Part shown: one piece after another, positions 31,428 through 39,484 of the stretch | Numbering within the stretch: the first letter of the stretch is position 1 | Layout: the number at the start of each line of letters is the position of its first letter | Translations under genes and position numbers: made by a program | The notes under the pieces: generated by a model | The model's input: only the letters and a program-made list of their open reading frames with translations | Databases searched by the model: none | What the model was told of the DNA's origin: nothing | DNA from: JBBDNV01 sp040877415 | GTDB taxonomy: Bacteria; Planctomycetota; Planctomycetia; Pirellulales; PALSA-1355 | Length of the DNA stretch: 48,673 nt | Direction: 5' to 3' | NCBI GenBank assembly: GCA_040877415.1 | Contig: JBBDNV010000198.1 | Coordinates: 1-48,673 of the forward strand

Positions 31428-31466
31428 AACACGAACCGCGGATGGACGCGGATGAACACGGATAGG
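31428..31466. repeat. Dispersed 'CGGATGGACGCGGATGAACACGGATAGG' type repeat
   Basis: The stretch ACGAACCGCGGATGGACGCG followed by GATGAACACGGATAGG translates as NRGWTRMNTDRR (plus) or SVFIRVHPRF (minus), strings I remember from many mis-called ORFs in planctomycetes and other environmental bacteria. It lies in the 220-bp gap before the DUF1501 gene. No other copy is in this window. Confidence 0.5.
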
Positions 31467-31588
31467 AGAAGATGATGGCACGGATTGGCGGCCGTGGCGA
31501 TTGCCTCGAATGAATACTCCCGGTTACAATGCGCACGAATCCTTGGTCGGACCAGGCGGCGAATTTTGTCGACCACGAGGCGGTGGCC

Positions 31589-32950
31589 ATGCTCTCCATT
31601 TGGGAATCGGACCCGCGTAATCCGCGACGCGTCACCCGCCGAACCGCGCTCGAAATCGGTTCGCTGGCGGTCGGGAGCCTCACCCTGGCCGATTTCCTCC
31701 GCGGCCGTGCCCAAGCGGCGAAACCGGCCGTTGACGGCTCGCAAACCGCGAGCCTCCGCGCAAGGGAGCGCGAAACCGCGGTGATCCAGATTTTCATGGG
31801 CGGCGGGCCGAGCCATATCGACATGTTCGATCTCAAGCCCGACGCGCCGGCGGAAATCCGCGGTCCGTTTCGCCCCATCTCGACCAGCCTGCCCGGCGTG
31901 TACGTCTCGGAACATCTGCCGTGCCTGGCACGGGCGATGGACAAAGTGGCGCTCGTGCGCTCGGTGACTCATAGCAACGCCGGCCATTTGCCGGCCTCGC
32001 ATTGGATGATGACCGGTTACGAGCCGCCCCCCTCGACGACGACGAACGTCAATCCGTCCTGCGGAGCGCTGGTGGCCCGCACGCGCGGCCCCAATATGGC
32101 CGGCATGCCCGCCTACGTCGGAATTCCGCGCAAGCAAATTCTGGGCGGCTCCGCCTACCTGGGCGTGGCGTACAACCCGTTCACGACCGAAAGCGATCCG
32201 GTCGATGCCAACTACGCCGTGCGGAATCTGCACTTGCCGCGCGGGCTCGACGCCTCGCGCTTGCACGATCGGCAGGGGCTGCTAGCGAGCTTCGACCGGA
32301 TGCGCGCCGATCTGGACCGCGACGGCGAGCTGGCCGGGCTGGACCGCTTTTCGCGCGAGGCGCTGGAGATCATCACGGGCACGCAGGCTCAAGCCGCATT
32401 TGACATCGAGCGCGAGGACGCCGCCACGCGCGATCGCTACGGCCGCACCGCGGCGGGGCAGCGGTGCCTGCTCGCGCGGCGGCTGGTCGAAGAGGGCGTC
32501 ACGTTCGTCACCGTTCTATCGGGCGGAGAATGGGACACGCACGTCAACAATTTCGCGACGCTCAAGGACAAATCGCTGCCCCCCTTCGATCGCGCGCTGG
32601 CCGCTTTGATATGCGACCTCTACGAACGTGGGCTCGACCGCCGCGTGCTCGTGCTGGTGTGCGGCGAATTCGGCCGCACGCCCAAGATCAACGCCCAGGC
32701 CGGCCGCGATCACTGGCCCGGCGCCTTTTCGGTGTTGTTTTCCGGCGGCAGCTTGCGCGTCGGCCAGGTCGTCGGCTCGACCGACAGCCGGGCGGCGTAC
32801 CCGCTCGACAGTCCCTACTCTCCGGGTGACGTGCTGGCGACGGTCTACGATTTTCTCGACATCGACACCGGCCGCGAATTCCCCGACCGCGCCGGCCGCC
32901 CCTTGCGCCTGCTGCCCGCCGGCCGCCCGATCGGCGAACTGGTCTCCTGA
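31589..32950 (+). CDS. DUF1501 family protein, Tat-exported
   Basis: 453 residues. The ATG at 31589 is chosen because it places RRVTRRTALEIGSLAVGSLTLADFL, a standard planctomycete twin-arginine signal, near the N-terminus; GAGG lies 8 bp upstream. DUF1501 landmarks: VIQIFMGGGPSHIDMFDLKP, PAEIRGPFRPISTSLPGVYVSEHLP, VALVRSVTHSNAGH, TFVTVLSGGEWDTHVNNF, LVLVCGEFGRTPKIN, GRDHWPGAFSVLFSGG and SPGDVLATVYDFLDID. The fold is alkaline-phosphatase/sulfatase-like. In planctomycetes these genes usually lie after a DUF1549/DUF1553 cytochrome-like gene; here that partner is missing, which is unusual. Function unknown, likely periplasmic polymer catabolism. Confidence 0.92.
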   Translation: MLSIWESDPRNPRRVTRRTALEIGSLAVGSLTLADFLRGRAQAAKPAVDGSQTASLRARERETAVIQIFMGGGPSHIDMFDLKPDAPAEIRGPFRPISTSLPGVYVSEHLPCLARAMDKVALVRSVTHSNAGHLPASHWMMTGYEPPPSTTTNVNPSCGALVARTRGPNMAGMPAYVGIPRKQILGGSAYLGVAYNPFTTESDPVDANYAVRNLHLPRGLDASRLHDRQGLLASFDRMRADLDRDGELAGLDRFSREALEIITGTQAQAAFDIEREDAATRDRYGRTAAGQRCLLARRLVEEGVTFVTVLSGGEWDTHVNNFATLKDKSLPPFDRALAALICDLYERGLDRRVLVLVCGEFGRTPKINAQAGRDHWPGAFSVLFSGGSLRVGQVVGSTDSRAAYPLDSPYSPGDVLATVYDFLDIDTGREFPDRAGRPLRLLPAGRPIGELVS

Positions 32951-33041
32951 TGTGCTCCTCTGGCCTTCGCGGGAGAAGGCAGGGTAACGGGGAGTGGCAG
33001 CCGATGCGAACCGTCTCCCCAACGCGGGACAGGTGACGGGC

Positions 33042-33074
33042 GATCGTAGCAGGCACACGCGCCGTGTGCCGATC
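33042..33074. repeat. Short palindromic repeat between convergent genes
   Basis: GGCACAC (33052-33058) and GTGTGCC (33064-33070) form a perfect hairpin with the 5-nt loop GCGCC, flanked by GATCG on both sides. The wording GTAGCAGGCACACG is one I remember from planctomycete intergenic repeats. It could also serve as a weak bidirectional terminator. Confidence 0.5.
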
Positions 33075-33075
33075 G

Positions 33076-33393
33076 TCATTTGCTACTTCCGGGCGTCTCG
33101 GGATCGGATTTGTCGCCCCGAACCACGAGTTTGACTGCAACCAGCCAATCGACGAAATACTTGGTGCAGCGCGCGAGCTCCAGAACGAAGCCAGCGTTCA
33201 CGCGAAGGTCATTCTTGAGGTGAGGCAGAGGAATGTCTTTTTTCGAGGACCGTCGCAGCCCGGTTGTGGCGACGATTCTTTTTTCATAGTAGATCGCGTA
33301 GGTCGGATGGGCATCGGACTTCTCGCTGATGTCGACAGCGCCTAGCTTTTTGAGGGCTTTGACAGCGACCTCCTTCGTTATCGGACTGCCCAT
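33076..33393 (-). CDS. HicA-like small protein (putative toxin-type partner)
   Basis: 105 residues. KEVAVKALKKLGAV, then YAIYYEKRIVATTGLRRSS, KKDIPLPHLKNDLRVN and FVLELARCTKYFVDWL. The order helix, strand with a basic/hydroxyl loop, KDIPxPHL and closing helix resembles the HicA/YcfA double-stranded-RNA-binding fold, although the expected catalytic His is not in a typical GSHHxY context, so the toxin role is uncertain. Its start is 2 bp from the stop of the HicB-like gene, so translation is coupled. Third gene of a minus-strand operon starting at 34233. Alternative: a non-toxic RNA-binding partner of a DUF6941 module. Confidence 0.5.
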   Translation of the reverse strand: MGSPITKEVAVKALKKLGAVDISEKSDAHPTYAIYYEKRIVATTGLRRSSKKDIPLPHLKNDLRVNAGFVLELARCTKYFVDWLVAVKLVVRGDKSDPETPGSSK

Positions 33394-33395
33394 AT

Positions 33396-33842
33396 TCAGA
33401 TGGCCCGGATGAACTCCCTGAGCACCGCTAACTGTCGTTTGGGCTCGACTCCCAGCTCCTTCTCGTGTTTGACCAGCAGCCTGTACCGCGATCCAATCAC
33501 GTCTTTAATTGCCTCAAATGCATCGAGTGCGGTGTCTCCGCTGGCGTTCACGTTGGCATCAAAAAAGGAAGCCACAAACGCTCCATCATCCGGAAGCACG
33601 GTTACCGGGATGGGCTTCAGCACTTCAAGCGGCGCCGGAGTGAGGCTGGCGATTACAATCACCGACCCTTCGCTAGATCGTTCTGAATCAAGCGGGGACG
33701 ATGCGTCGGCACCGGGCAAGCGTGGTGGCGGGACATCGAGCAATTCGTCGGTGCCAAAAGTGCGCAGAACGGCCCCCGCCTCGGTCGGCCAAATCTCGAT
33801 CGACTGCGTGCTGCTAAGAGTAAGCATTTGATTAGCCTTCAT
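33396..33842 (-). CDS. HicB-like protein (putative antitoxin-type partner)
   Basis: 148 residues. The first ~75 residues (QSIEIWPTEAGAVLRTFGTD onward, then a Pro/Ser/Asp-rich link) match nothing I know. From ~76 the sequence PIPVTVLPDDGAFVASFFDA, NVNASGDTALDAFEAIKDVI has the HicB pattern: beta strand, acidic turn, FVASF strand, ASGDT turn and a long helix. No DNA-binding ribbon-helix-helix is obvious, so the operator could be bound by another protein. The gene starts inside the end of the DUF6941-like gene (11-bp overlap; ATGAAGGCTAA) and ends 2 bp before the HicA-like gene. Tight coupling of all three argues for a stoichiometric complex. The toxin-antitoxin reading is inference from fold pattern and gene order. 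Confidence 0.5.
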   Translation of the reverse strand: MKANQMLTLSSTQSIEIWPTEAGAVLRTFGTDELLDVPPPRLPGADASSPLDSERSSEGSVIVIASLTPAPLEVLKPIPVTVLPDDGAFVASFFDANVNASGDTALDAFEAIKDVIGSRYRLLVKHEKELGVEPKRQLAVLREFIRAI

Positions 33843-34233
33843 CAGACTCCTTCCTCAGGTAGAGCGGCAAGGTCTTCAGGTCATTGCCATCCAGCGCGAT
33901 GATCAGCCCATAGTCGCCCGGTGCTGGTACATCAATACTTAGCTGGACGACGACCACCAGGCCCGATGTGGGAAAGTCTGCTTTGCGCTTGATAGCTGTC
34001 GGCCTCAGAATTACTTCTTTGCGCGTTCCGTCGGGACTCAAAACAGCGACCGCCGCCGTATGCTCCTGGCCCGCCCCCGAGGTTGGGCCAACGAATCTCA
34101 TGACCAGGGCCCCGGCAACGCGGCATGGAAACCGAGAGCTTTCAACAACGTTAAAGCCGCCCCCCAAGACATTGAATTTGCCCTTGTCGCTGACTTCCGC
34201 GTGGCTGGCCAAAAAAGCGAAGTCTAATTCCAT
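33832..34233 (-). CDS. DUF6941-like small protein
   Basis: 133 residues from the ATG at 34233; a TTG two codons upstream is an alternative. There is no clear ribosome site, so a leaderless or short-leader transcript is possible. MELDFAFLASHAEVSDKGKF and NVLGGGFNVVESSRFP recall the DUF6941 family start ('xLDFALLxDYAEVxNGKLFIxGG'). A beta-rich body follows with LSPDGTRKEVILRPTAI, VVVVQLSIDVPAPGDYGLII and ALDGNDLKTLPLYLRKE, matching the family ending. The family has no known function; a single-domain beta sandwich is likely. It heads a three-gene operon with HicB- and HicA-like proteins and overlaps the second gene by 11 bp. Confidence 0.65.
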   Translation of the reverse strand: MELDFAFLASHAEVSDKGKFNVLGGGFNVVESSRFPCRVAGALVMRFVGPTSGAGQEHTAAVAVLSPDGTRKEVILRPTAIKRKADFPTSGLVVVVQLSIDVPAPGDYGLIIALDGNDLKTLPLYLRKESDEG

Positions 34234-34278
34234 GGGCAAGAGCGTTCAGACGAACTGACGAGCGAAACTGCATGACAT

Positions 34279-34314
34279 CGATACAATTGTATCGCGCAAC
34301 ATTGCTCGCCGCAA
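34279..34314 (-). promoter_or_regulatory. Promoter and palindromic operator of the DUF6941-HicB-HicA-like operon
   Basis: On the minus strand TTGCGG (34309-34314) and TACAAT (34286-34291) are exactly 17 bp apart, about 50 bp before the first start codon. A perfect 16-bp palindrome, CGATACAATTGTATCG (34279-34294), covers the -10 box. This is the arrangement expected for an autoregulated operon such as a toxin-antitoxin locus. Confidence 0.6.
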
Positions 34315-34558
34315 AAGGCCTGTAATTAGTGGGCCAGCTTGACAAGCGACTTCGAGCGACGGCTAACCAATGACGAAGCGCAACACAAATTGGCGTGAAT
34401 TTGGAATTCGAAAAAAGCCACTGGCTGGGACCAGGGGCCAGGGGCCGGTGAATAGCGTGCGTACGGATCCCTGACCCTGAAACCTGACCCCCCAAGTGAT
34501 TTGCTTCGATGTCCGAAAATGGCCAGACGGGCGCCGGCCGCAAGATACAATCGCTCGT
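34315..34558. other. Intergenic region with a short repeat-like tract
   Basis: No gene seen. 34428-34495 contains GGGACCAGGGGCCAGGGGCC and GGATCCCTGACCCTGAAACC, opposite-strand purine and pyrimidine runs of a kind I remember in planctomycete intergenic DNA. The promoter of the alkA-like gene should lie in the last 60 bp, but I find no good box pair. Confidence 0.4.
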
Positions 34559-35998
34559 ATGACGATCGACGACGACGCTTGCTATCGAGCCCTAAGCGCG
34601 CGGGACGCCCGCTTTGACGGGGTGTTCTTTATCGGCGTGAAGACGACGGGGATTTATTGCCGGCCGGTTTGCACGGCGCGCTTGCCCGGCCGCGACCGGG
34701 TTCGGTTTTTCGCCAGCGCCGCGCTGGCGGAGAGCGAGGGCTTTCGCCCGTGCCTGCGCTGCCGGCCCGAATTGGCGCCCGGACAGGCGCCGGTGGATGC
34801 GGTGCGCACGGTGGCCCGAGTTGCCGCGTCGCGAATCGAGGCCGGGGCGCTCAACAATGGCGGCAGCCTGGAGGAACTGGCCGGCGATCTGGGGCTCAGC
34901 TCGCGGCAACTCCGCCGCGCCGTGCGGCAGGAGCTCGGCATTTCGCCGGTCGACCTGGCCCAGACCAATCGGCTGCTGTTGGCCAAGCGGCTCATCGCCG
35001 AAACGAACCTGCCGATGATCCAGGTCGCGTTTGCCAGCGGGTTCGAGAGCGTGCGCCGCTTCAACGACCTGTTCCGGGCCCACTATCGCCTGACGCCGAC
35101 CAAGATGCGGCGCTGGCGGCGAACACCCAAATCGGCCGATTGCCTACGGCTGATGTTGTCCTATCGACCGCCGTATGCCTGGGGGCCGCTCTTGGATTTC
35201 CTCGCGATGCGCTCGATTCCAGGAGTCGAGTGCGTGGCCGACGGCGCGTATCGGCGCACGGTGGCCATCGGCAAGGACCGCGGCTGGCTAAGCGTCGCGC
35301 CGGTGGTGGGTCGCAATCTGCTGGCCGTCGAGCTGGCCACTTCCTTGACGCCGGTCCTGCCGTCGATCCTTTCGCGGCTGCGAAACCTGTTGGATCTCGA
35401 TGCGCGGCCCGACGTGATCGCCGGCCACTTGCGCGGCGAAGAAAATCTGCGGCGCAGCGTCAGCCGCCTGCCGGGTTTGCGCGTGCCGGGCGCATTTGAC
35501 GGCTTCGAGCTGGCCCTGCGGGCGATTCTGGGCCAGCAGGTTTCGGTCAAAAGCGCGTCGACGCTGGCCGGCCGCCTGGCTGCCCGCTTCGGCGAGCCCG
35601 TCGAGACGCCGTTTGCGTGCCTGAATCGGCTTAGTGCGACGGCCGAACGCATCGCCGCGGCTCGACCTTCGGAGCTGGCGAAGATCGGAATTCCAAGAGC
35701 CCGGGCCGAGACCCTGCGAGCGATCGCGCGTGCCGTGGTGCGCGGCGAGGTCGATTTCGCGCCGGGCCTGGACCCCGCCAGCGTGGTCGCGAAACTGACC
35801 GAGTTGCCCGGGATCGGCGAATGGACCGCGCAATACATCGCCATGCGGGCGTTGCGCTGGCCCGATGCCTTTCCCAGCGGCGACCTCGGCCTGGTGCGTG
35901 CGAGCGGCTTGAAGTCGGCCCGGGCGCTGCGTGAAACGGCCGAGAAGTGGCGGCCGTGGCGCGCCTACGCGGCCATGTATCTTTGGGAAAGCCTTTGA
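34559..35998 (+). CDS. alkA: Ada-type zinc/AraC domain fused to AlkA DNA-3-methyladenine glycosylase
   Basis: 479 residues. The Ada metal-binding domain holds four cysteines (34, 38, 65, 68: YCRPVC and PCLRC), spaced as in E. coli Ada. In Ada the first of these takes a methyl group from phosphotriesters, turning the protein into an activator. An AraC-type HTH follows (SLEELAGDLGLSSRQLRRAV, then LPMIQVAFASGFESVRRFND). AlkA N-domain begins YRPPYAWGPLLDFLAMRSIPG. The HhH-GPD glycosylase follows: FELALRAILGQQVSVKSAST, LTELPGIGEWTAQYIAMRAL, and the catalytic Asp in FPSGDLGLVRA. So one polypeptide should sense methylation and excise alkylated bases. The Ogt gene lies 24 bp downstream. Start chosen by domain boundary; a weak ribosome site only. 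Confidence 0.93.
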   Translation: MTIDDDACYRALSARDARFDGVFFIGVKTTGIYCRPVCTARLPGRDRVRFFASAALAESEGFRPCLRCRPELAPGQAPVDAVRTVARVAASRIEAGALNNGGSLEELAGDLGLSSRQLRRAVRQELGISPVDLAQTNRLLLAKRLIAETNLPMIQVAFASGFESVRRFNDLFRAHYRLTPTKMRRWRRTPKSADCLRLMLSYRPPYAWGPLLDFLAMRSIPGVECVADGAYRRTVAIGKDRGWLSVAPVVGRNLLAVELATSLTPVLPSILSRLRNLLDLDARPDVIAGHLRGEENLRRSVSRLPGLRVPGAFDGFELALRAILGQQVSVKSASTLAGRLAARFGEPVETPFACLNRLSATAERIAAARPSELAKIGIPRARAETLRAIARAVVRGEVDFAPGLDPASVVAKLTELPGIGEWTAQYIAMRALRWPDAFPSGDLGLVRASGLKSARALRETAEKWRPWRAYAAMYLWESL

Positions 35999-36022
35999 TC
36001 TCACGGGAGGGAGACAACGACG

Positions 36023-36619
36023 ATGGAAAAGCCGATTTACTATAGCTTCGTGCCGAGCCCGATCGGCCGGTTGCTCGTGACTGCCGAAGGATCGCTGTTG
36101 AGCGGTCTTTACATGAGCGGTCACAAGGGTCGGCCGGCTCCGCGCCCAACCTGGCAGCGGGCCGACGAGCCGTTCGTTGCCGTGCGGCGACAGTTGGAGG
36201 ACTATTTCGCCGCAAGGCGCCAGACGTTCGACGTGCCGCTCTTGATGGCTGGCACGCCGTTTCAGCAGCTCGTGTGGAAGGCGTTGGTTCGAATTCCGTT
36301 CGGAACGACCATCACTTACGCCCAGCTTGCCGCCCGGATCGGCCGTCCGGGGGCCGCCCGAGCGGTCGGCCACGCCAACAGCCGAAATCCCATCTCGATT
36401 GTGGTTCCGTGTCATCGCGTGATCGGGGCGGACGGGGCGCTGGCCGGGTACGCCGGTGGCCTGGACAAAAAGCGCTGGCTGCTCGACTTGGAACGGAAAG
36501 TCTCGGCTGCCGAGTACCGTTCGACGTCGAACCGGCCGGCATCGAACGGGCGCATGCACTCGGGCCGCTCGACCGCCAGCCGGCTTGCCGGCGTCGCGGC
36601 CGTCTCCGACAGGTCGTAG
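36023..36619 (+). CDS. ogt: Methylated-DNA-protein cysteine methyltransferase
   Basis: 198 residues. It removes methyl groups from O6-methylguanine by irreversible transfer to its own Cys130 in IVVPCHRVIG. Other landmarks: YYSFVPSPIGRLLVTAEG (N-domain start), FQQLVWKALVRIPFGTTITY with the Arg/Tyr flipping and HTH residues, GRPGAARAVGHANSRNPI and GYAGGLDKKRWLLDLE, where family members normally end (~160). The extra ~35 residues are Ser/Arg-rich with no homology and seem to be read-through into a degenerate region containing CCGGCTTGCCGG. GGAGGGAGA precedes the ATG. Together with the upstream AlkA fusion it gives a complete adaptive alkylation response split over two genes: Ada N-terminal functions in one, methyltransferase in the other. 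Confidence 0.93.
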   Translation: MEKPIYYSFVPSPIGRLLVTAEGSLLSGLYMSGHKGRPAPRPTWQRADEPFVAVRRQLEDYFAARRQTFDVPLLMAGTPFQQLVWKALVRIPFGTTITYAQLAARIGRPGAARAVGHANSRNPISIVVPCHRVIGADGALAGYAGGLDKKRWLLDLERKVSAAEYRSTSNRPASNGRMHSGRSTASRLAGVAAVSDRS

Positions 36620-36735
36620 TGTTTGAGCACGCCGGGCACGACGTGTCCCATTAGCTGCGGGGCGATTCGGGCAAAACCGCGATCCGCAAGCGCCGTGAGC
36701 CGCCGGCTTGCCGCTTGCGAGGCAACGGCTTGCAA
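36510..36735 (-). pseudogene. Possible recombinase C-terminal remnant
   Basis: On the minus strand an open stretch reads RGFARIAPQLMGHVVPGVLK then HYDLSETAATP. LMGHxxxGVxKxYxL loosely resembles the C-terminal LGHxxxxxTxxYxH box of tyrosine recombinases, but no Arg-box or upstream domain is present and it overlaps the odd Ogt tail. Otherwise 36620-36876 holds nothing I can name. Confidence 0.2.
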
Positions 36736-36876
36736 GTTACTTTTGTGACTGGCGATTGCGCTGCCCTCACCGCCGCGACGATCACTCCGATCGAACGCGA
36801 TATGCTGCGCCGTTTACCGCTCTGGGCAGGCCGCGGACTCCAAACCGTGCTTTACCTTCGCATGAGAGATGCACGC

Positions 36877-39138
36877 ATGATGAATTTCTTTCGCCGGCGG
36901 TTCAATGCCGTGGCATTCGGGCTGACGTTGGCAGCCGGGTTTGCTTGCTCGGGACGTGCTCAGGTTTTGGCTGACGAAAGCGCCGAATCGACGCTCGACC
37001 CGCGGGCACTGGCGGGCAGCGTGACGATTTATCGCGACGCTTACGGCATGCCGCACATTGACGGGCCGACGGACGTCGCGGTTTTGTTTGGGTTCGGATA
37101 CTGCCAGGCCGAGGACTACTTCTGGCAGCTTGAAGATTCGTACTCGATGGGATTGGGGCGCTACGCGGAGCTCTACGGCAAGCAATTCCTGGCGAAGGAT
37201 ATGCGCAATCGCGCGTTCGAGATCCCTACGCGCTCGAAAGAGGATTACGAAAAGCTCGATCCGCAGCCGCGGCGGGCGGGCGCGGCGTTTGCCGCGGGAA
37301 TCAACTACTATCTCGACACCCATCCCGAAACAAAGCCGCGACTTCTGGCGCGCATCGAGCCGTGGTACCTGCTGGCCTTTGCCCGCGCCGCGACGCTCGA
37401 GCTGGTGGGGAGCCACTTGCACGTGTCGACCGCCGAGATACCAAACGATTACCCGCCGCCGAAGCTCGCGGCGGAAGTCCGCGCGGCGACCGGCAGCAAC
37501 GCCTGGGCGATTGGCCCCAGCAAGACGCGCTCGGGCCACGCGATGTTGCTCATCAATCCCCACCAGCCGTATTACGGTTTCGGGCAGTTTTACGAGGCCC
37601 ATCTGCGCAGCGGCGAGGGTTGGAATTTCACCGGAGCCTCGTTCTTCGGCACGCCGCTCCCCGTGATCGGACATAACGAATCTTGCGGCTGGGGCATGAC
37701 GACGAACGAACCCAACGTGGGGAGCTCGTGGCGCGAAACGTTCGACGATCCGAATGAGCCCCTGAACTATCGCTACGGCACCGGCTATCGCAAGGCGGTC
37801 GAGTGGAACGACACGATCCGGGTCAAGGAGGGGAGCCGCTTCAAGACCGTTGAATGCAAGTTTCGAAAAACCCACCACGGACCGATCGTCAAAAAGCTGA
37901 ACGACAAGGAGTGCGTCTCCGCTCAGATTGCCAAACTGTACGATGCCGTCCTTTCGCGGCAGAGCATTCGGATGATCCGCTCGAAGAACGTCAGGGAGTT
38001 TCGCGAGGCGATGAGCATGCTCGAATTGCCGCTGTTCAACGTCGTTTACGCCGACGTGCACGGCGACATTTACTACGTCTATAACGGCATGATCCCCAAG
38101 CGCGACCCGTCGTTCGATTGGACCAAGACCGTCGACGGCAGCGACCCGCGCACCGAGTGGCAGGGCATCCATCCGCTCGAAGATCTGCCGCAGGTGCTCA
38201 ACCCGGCCTCGGGCTACGTGCAGAATTGCAACTCGACGCCGTTCACCACCACCGACGGCTCCGGACCGGCGATCGGCGATTATCCCGACTACATGGTCGA
38301 GGATCGATACGACGACAAGCGGCGGGCCAAGATGTCGCGGCTGCTGCTGCGCGAGGCGCACGACGTCACGTTCGAAGACTGGCAGAAGCTGTCGTTCGAC
38401 ACGACGATCTACTGGGCGCTTGCGGAATTGCCGCGCTACCGCCTGGAATTGGAGCGGCTGCGCGAGACGGACGCCAAGCTCGCGGCCCAGGTGGAGCCGT
38501 ATTTGGCGCACCTCGTCGATTGGGACTATAAGGGCACGATCGATTCGACGCAGGCCACGCTGTGCATCGCCTGGTACGAGGAGCTGTACGGGTTCGGCTA
38601 TCCGGCCGAGACGCTCAAGCCGCAATACGTGTCGAACGTTGCCGAGCGGTTGGGGGCCCTGGTGACCGCCGCCCGCAAGCTGCAAACCACGTTCGGCGAT
38701 TGGAAAGTGGCGTACGGCCAGGTCAATCGACTGCAGCGGCACGCCGACGTGTCCGACTTTTACAAGATCCCCTTCAGCGACAAGCTGCCCAGCCTGCCCA
38801 GCGCCGGCCTGCCGGGCCCGCCCGGCGTTGTATTTACCATGTATTTTACGCCCTCGATCTATCTGCCGCCGTTCAAGCTGATGAAAAACCACTACGCGGT
38901 GGTGGGCACAAGCTACCTGTGCATGGTCGAATTTGGCGAGCGCATCAAAAGCAAGTCGCTCTTGCAATACGGCACGAGCGGCAACCCCAAAAGCCCGCAC
39001 TTCTTCGACCAGGCCGAGCTGTTGTCGAAAAAGCAGACGAAGGACAACTACATTTATTGGGATGACGTGTTGGCGAATGCCAAGCGCGTCTATCATCCCG
39101 GCGAGGAGAAGGCGACTGCGCTCGAAGGCGCCAAGTGA
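36877..39138 (+). CDS. Exported penicillin-acylase family Ntn hydrolase
   Basis: 753 residues. The second of two close ATGs (36877) is chosen because a signal peptide follows at once (FFRRRFNAVAFGLTLAAGFA) and GAGAG lies 8 bp upstream. VTIYRDAYGMPHIDGPTDVA and FGFGYCQAEDYFWQLE form the family start. TGSNAWAIGPSKTRSGHAML contains the autoproteolysis site: the chain is cut before Ser207, which becomes the N-terminal nucleophile. LINPHQPYYG, YEAHLRSGEGWNFTGASFFG and GHNESCGWGMTTNE follow, and NVVYADVHGDIYYVYNGMIP supplies the beta-subunit Asn/Arg region. Such enzymes split amide bonds of beta-lactams, acyl-homoserine lactones or acyl-amino acids in the periplasm. Substrate unknown; no acyl-homoserine lactone genes are in this window. 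Confidence 0.9.
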   Translation: MMNFFRRRFNAVAFGLTLAAGFACSGRAQVLADESAESTLDPRALAGSVTIYRDAYGMPHIDGPTDVAVLFGFGYCQAEDYFWQLEDSYSMGLGRYAELYGKQFLAKDMRNRAFEIPTRSKEDYEKLDPQPRRAGAAFAAGINYYLDTHPETKPRLLARIEPWYLLAFARAATLELVGSHLHVSTAEIPNDYPPPKLAAEVRAATGSNAWAIGPSKTRSGHAMLLINPHQPYYGFGQFYEAHLRSGEGWNFTGASFFGTPLPVIGHNESCGWGMTTNEPNVGSSWRETFDDPNEPLNYRYGTGYRKAVEWNDTIRVKEGSRFKTVECKFRKTHHGPIVKKLNDKECVSAQIAKLYDAVLSRQSIRMIRSKNVREFREAMSMLELPLFNVVYADVHGDIYYVYNGMIPKRDPSFDWTKTVDGSDPRTEWQGIHPLEDLPQVLNPASGYVQNCNSTPFTTTDGSGPAIGDYPDYMVEDRYDDKRRAKMSRLLLREAHDVTFEDWQKLSFDTTIYWALAELPRYRLELERLRETDAKLAAQVEPYLAHLVDWDYKGTIDSTQATLCIAWYEELYGFGYPAETLKPQYVSNVAERLGALVTAARKLQTTFGDWKVAYGQVNRLQRHADVSDFYKIPFSDKLPSLPSAGLPGPPGVVFTMYFTPSIYLPPFKLMKNHYAVVGTSYLCMVEFGERIKSKSLLQYGTSGNPKSPHFFDQAELLSKKQTKDNYIYWDDVLANAKRVYHPGEEKATALEGAK

Positions 39139-39196
39139 GGCGCCGCGCCCGTTGGTCGATTTCGCGCCCGGCTGGCCACAGCCTATTCGCCGGGCG

Positions 39197-39394
39197 CTAC
39201 CAGGGCTTCATCTTCCATCCCAGGACAAACCCGATGCCCAGGCACCAGAGGGCGGCCGTGCCGGGGTTCTCGCGAGCGTATTGCTTCAGATATTCGGTGA
39301 GATCGCGGGTGAGCTCGCGGACGTTTTCAATTCCTTCGTCGGTGGAAGATTCCGACGGGTGTTCCGCGTTGTGCGTGGACTTGCTGGATTCCAT
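39197..39394 (-). CDS. Small C-tail-anchored membrane protein (YqjD/ElaB-like)
   Basis: 65 residues. The ATG at 39394 is chosen because AAGGAG lies 9-10 bp upstream; a start at 39448 is possible but has no such site. A polar Ser/Glu-rich N-terminus leads to a helix GIENVRELTRDLTEYLKQYA, then RENPGTAALWCLGIGFVLGWKM with one membrane span and a basic end (KMKPW). The layout (charged amphipathic helix, R-E-N-P turn, single C-terminal span with a G-x-G-x-x-x-G-W pattern) is that of YqjD/ElaB/DUF883 proteins, inner-membrane anchors thought to bind ribosomes. Convergent with the acylase gene; a GC-rich stem-loop (39164-39197) lies between the two stops. Confidence 0.65.
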   Translation of the reverse strand: MESSKSTHNAEHPSESSTDEGIENVRELTRDLTEYLKQYARENPGTAALWCLGIGFVLGWKMKPW

Positions 39395-39484
39395 GGACAG
39401 AGGCTCCTTTTCTTGCGGGTGTAACGCGGCGACTGGCGACTTCGACATTCTACGTTATCGAGAGGGCGTGCAATTGTCCCTTTT

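Noticed and set aside
36814..39096. 760-codon open frame opposite the acylase
   Set aside because: Composition effect of GC-rich codons on the complementary strand; the plus strand has all penicillin-acylase motifs.
39164..39197. Terminator between the acylase and the small anchor protein
   Set aside because: GCGCCCGG/CCGGGCGC forms a stem but has no T-tract on either strand.
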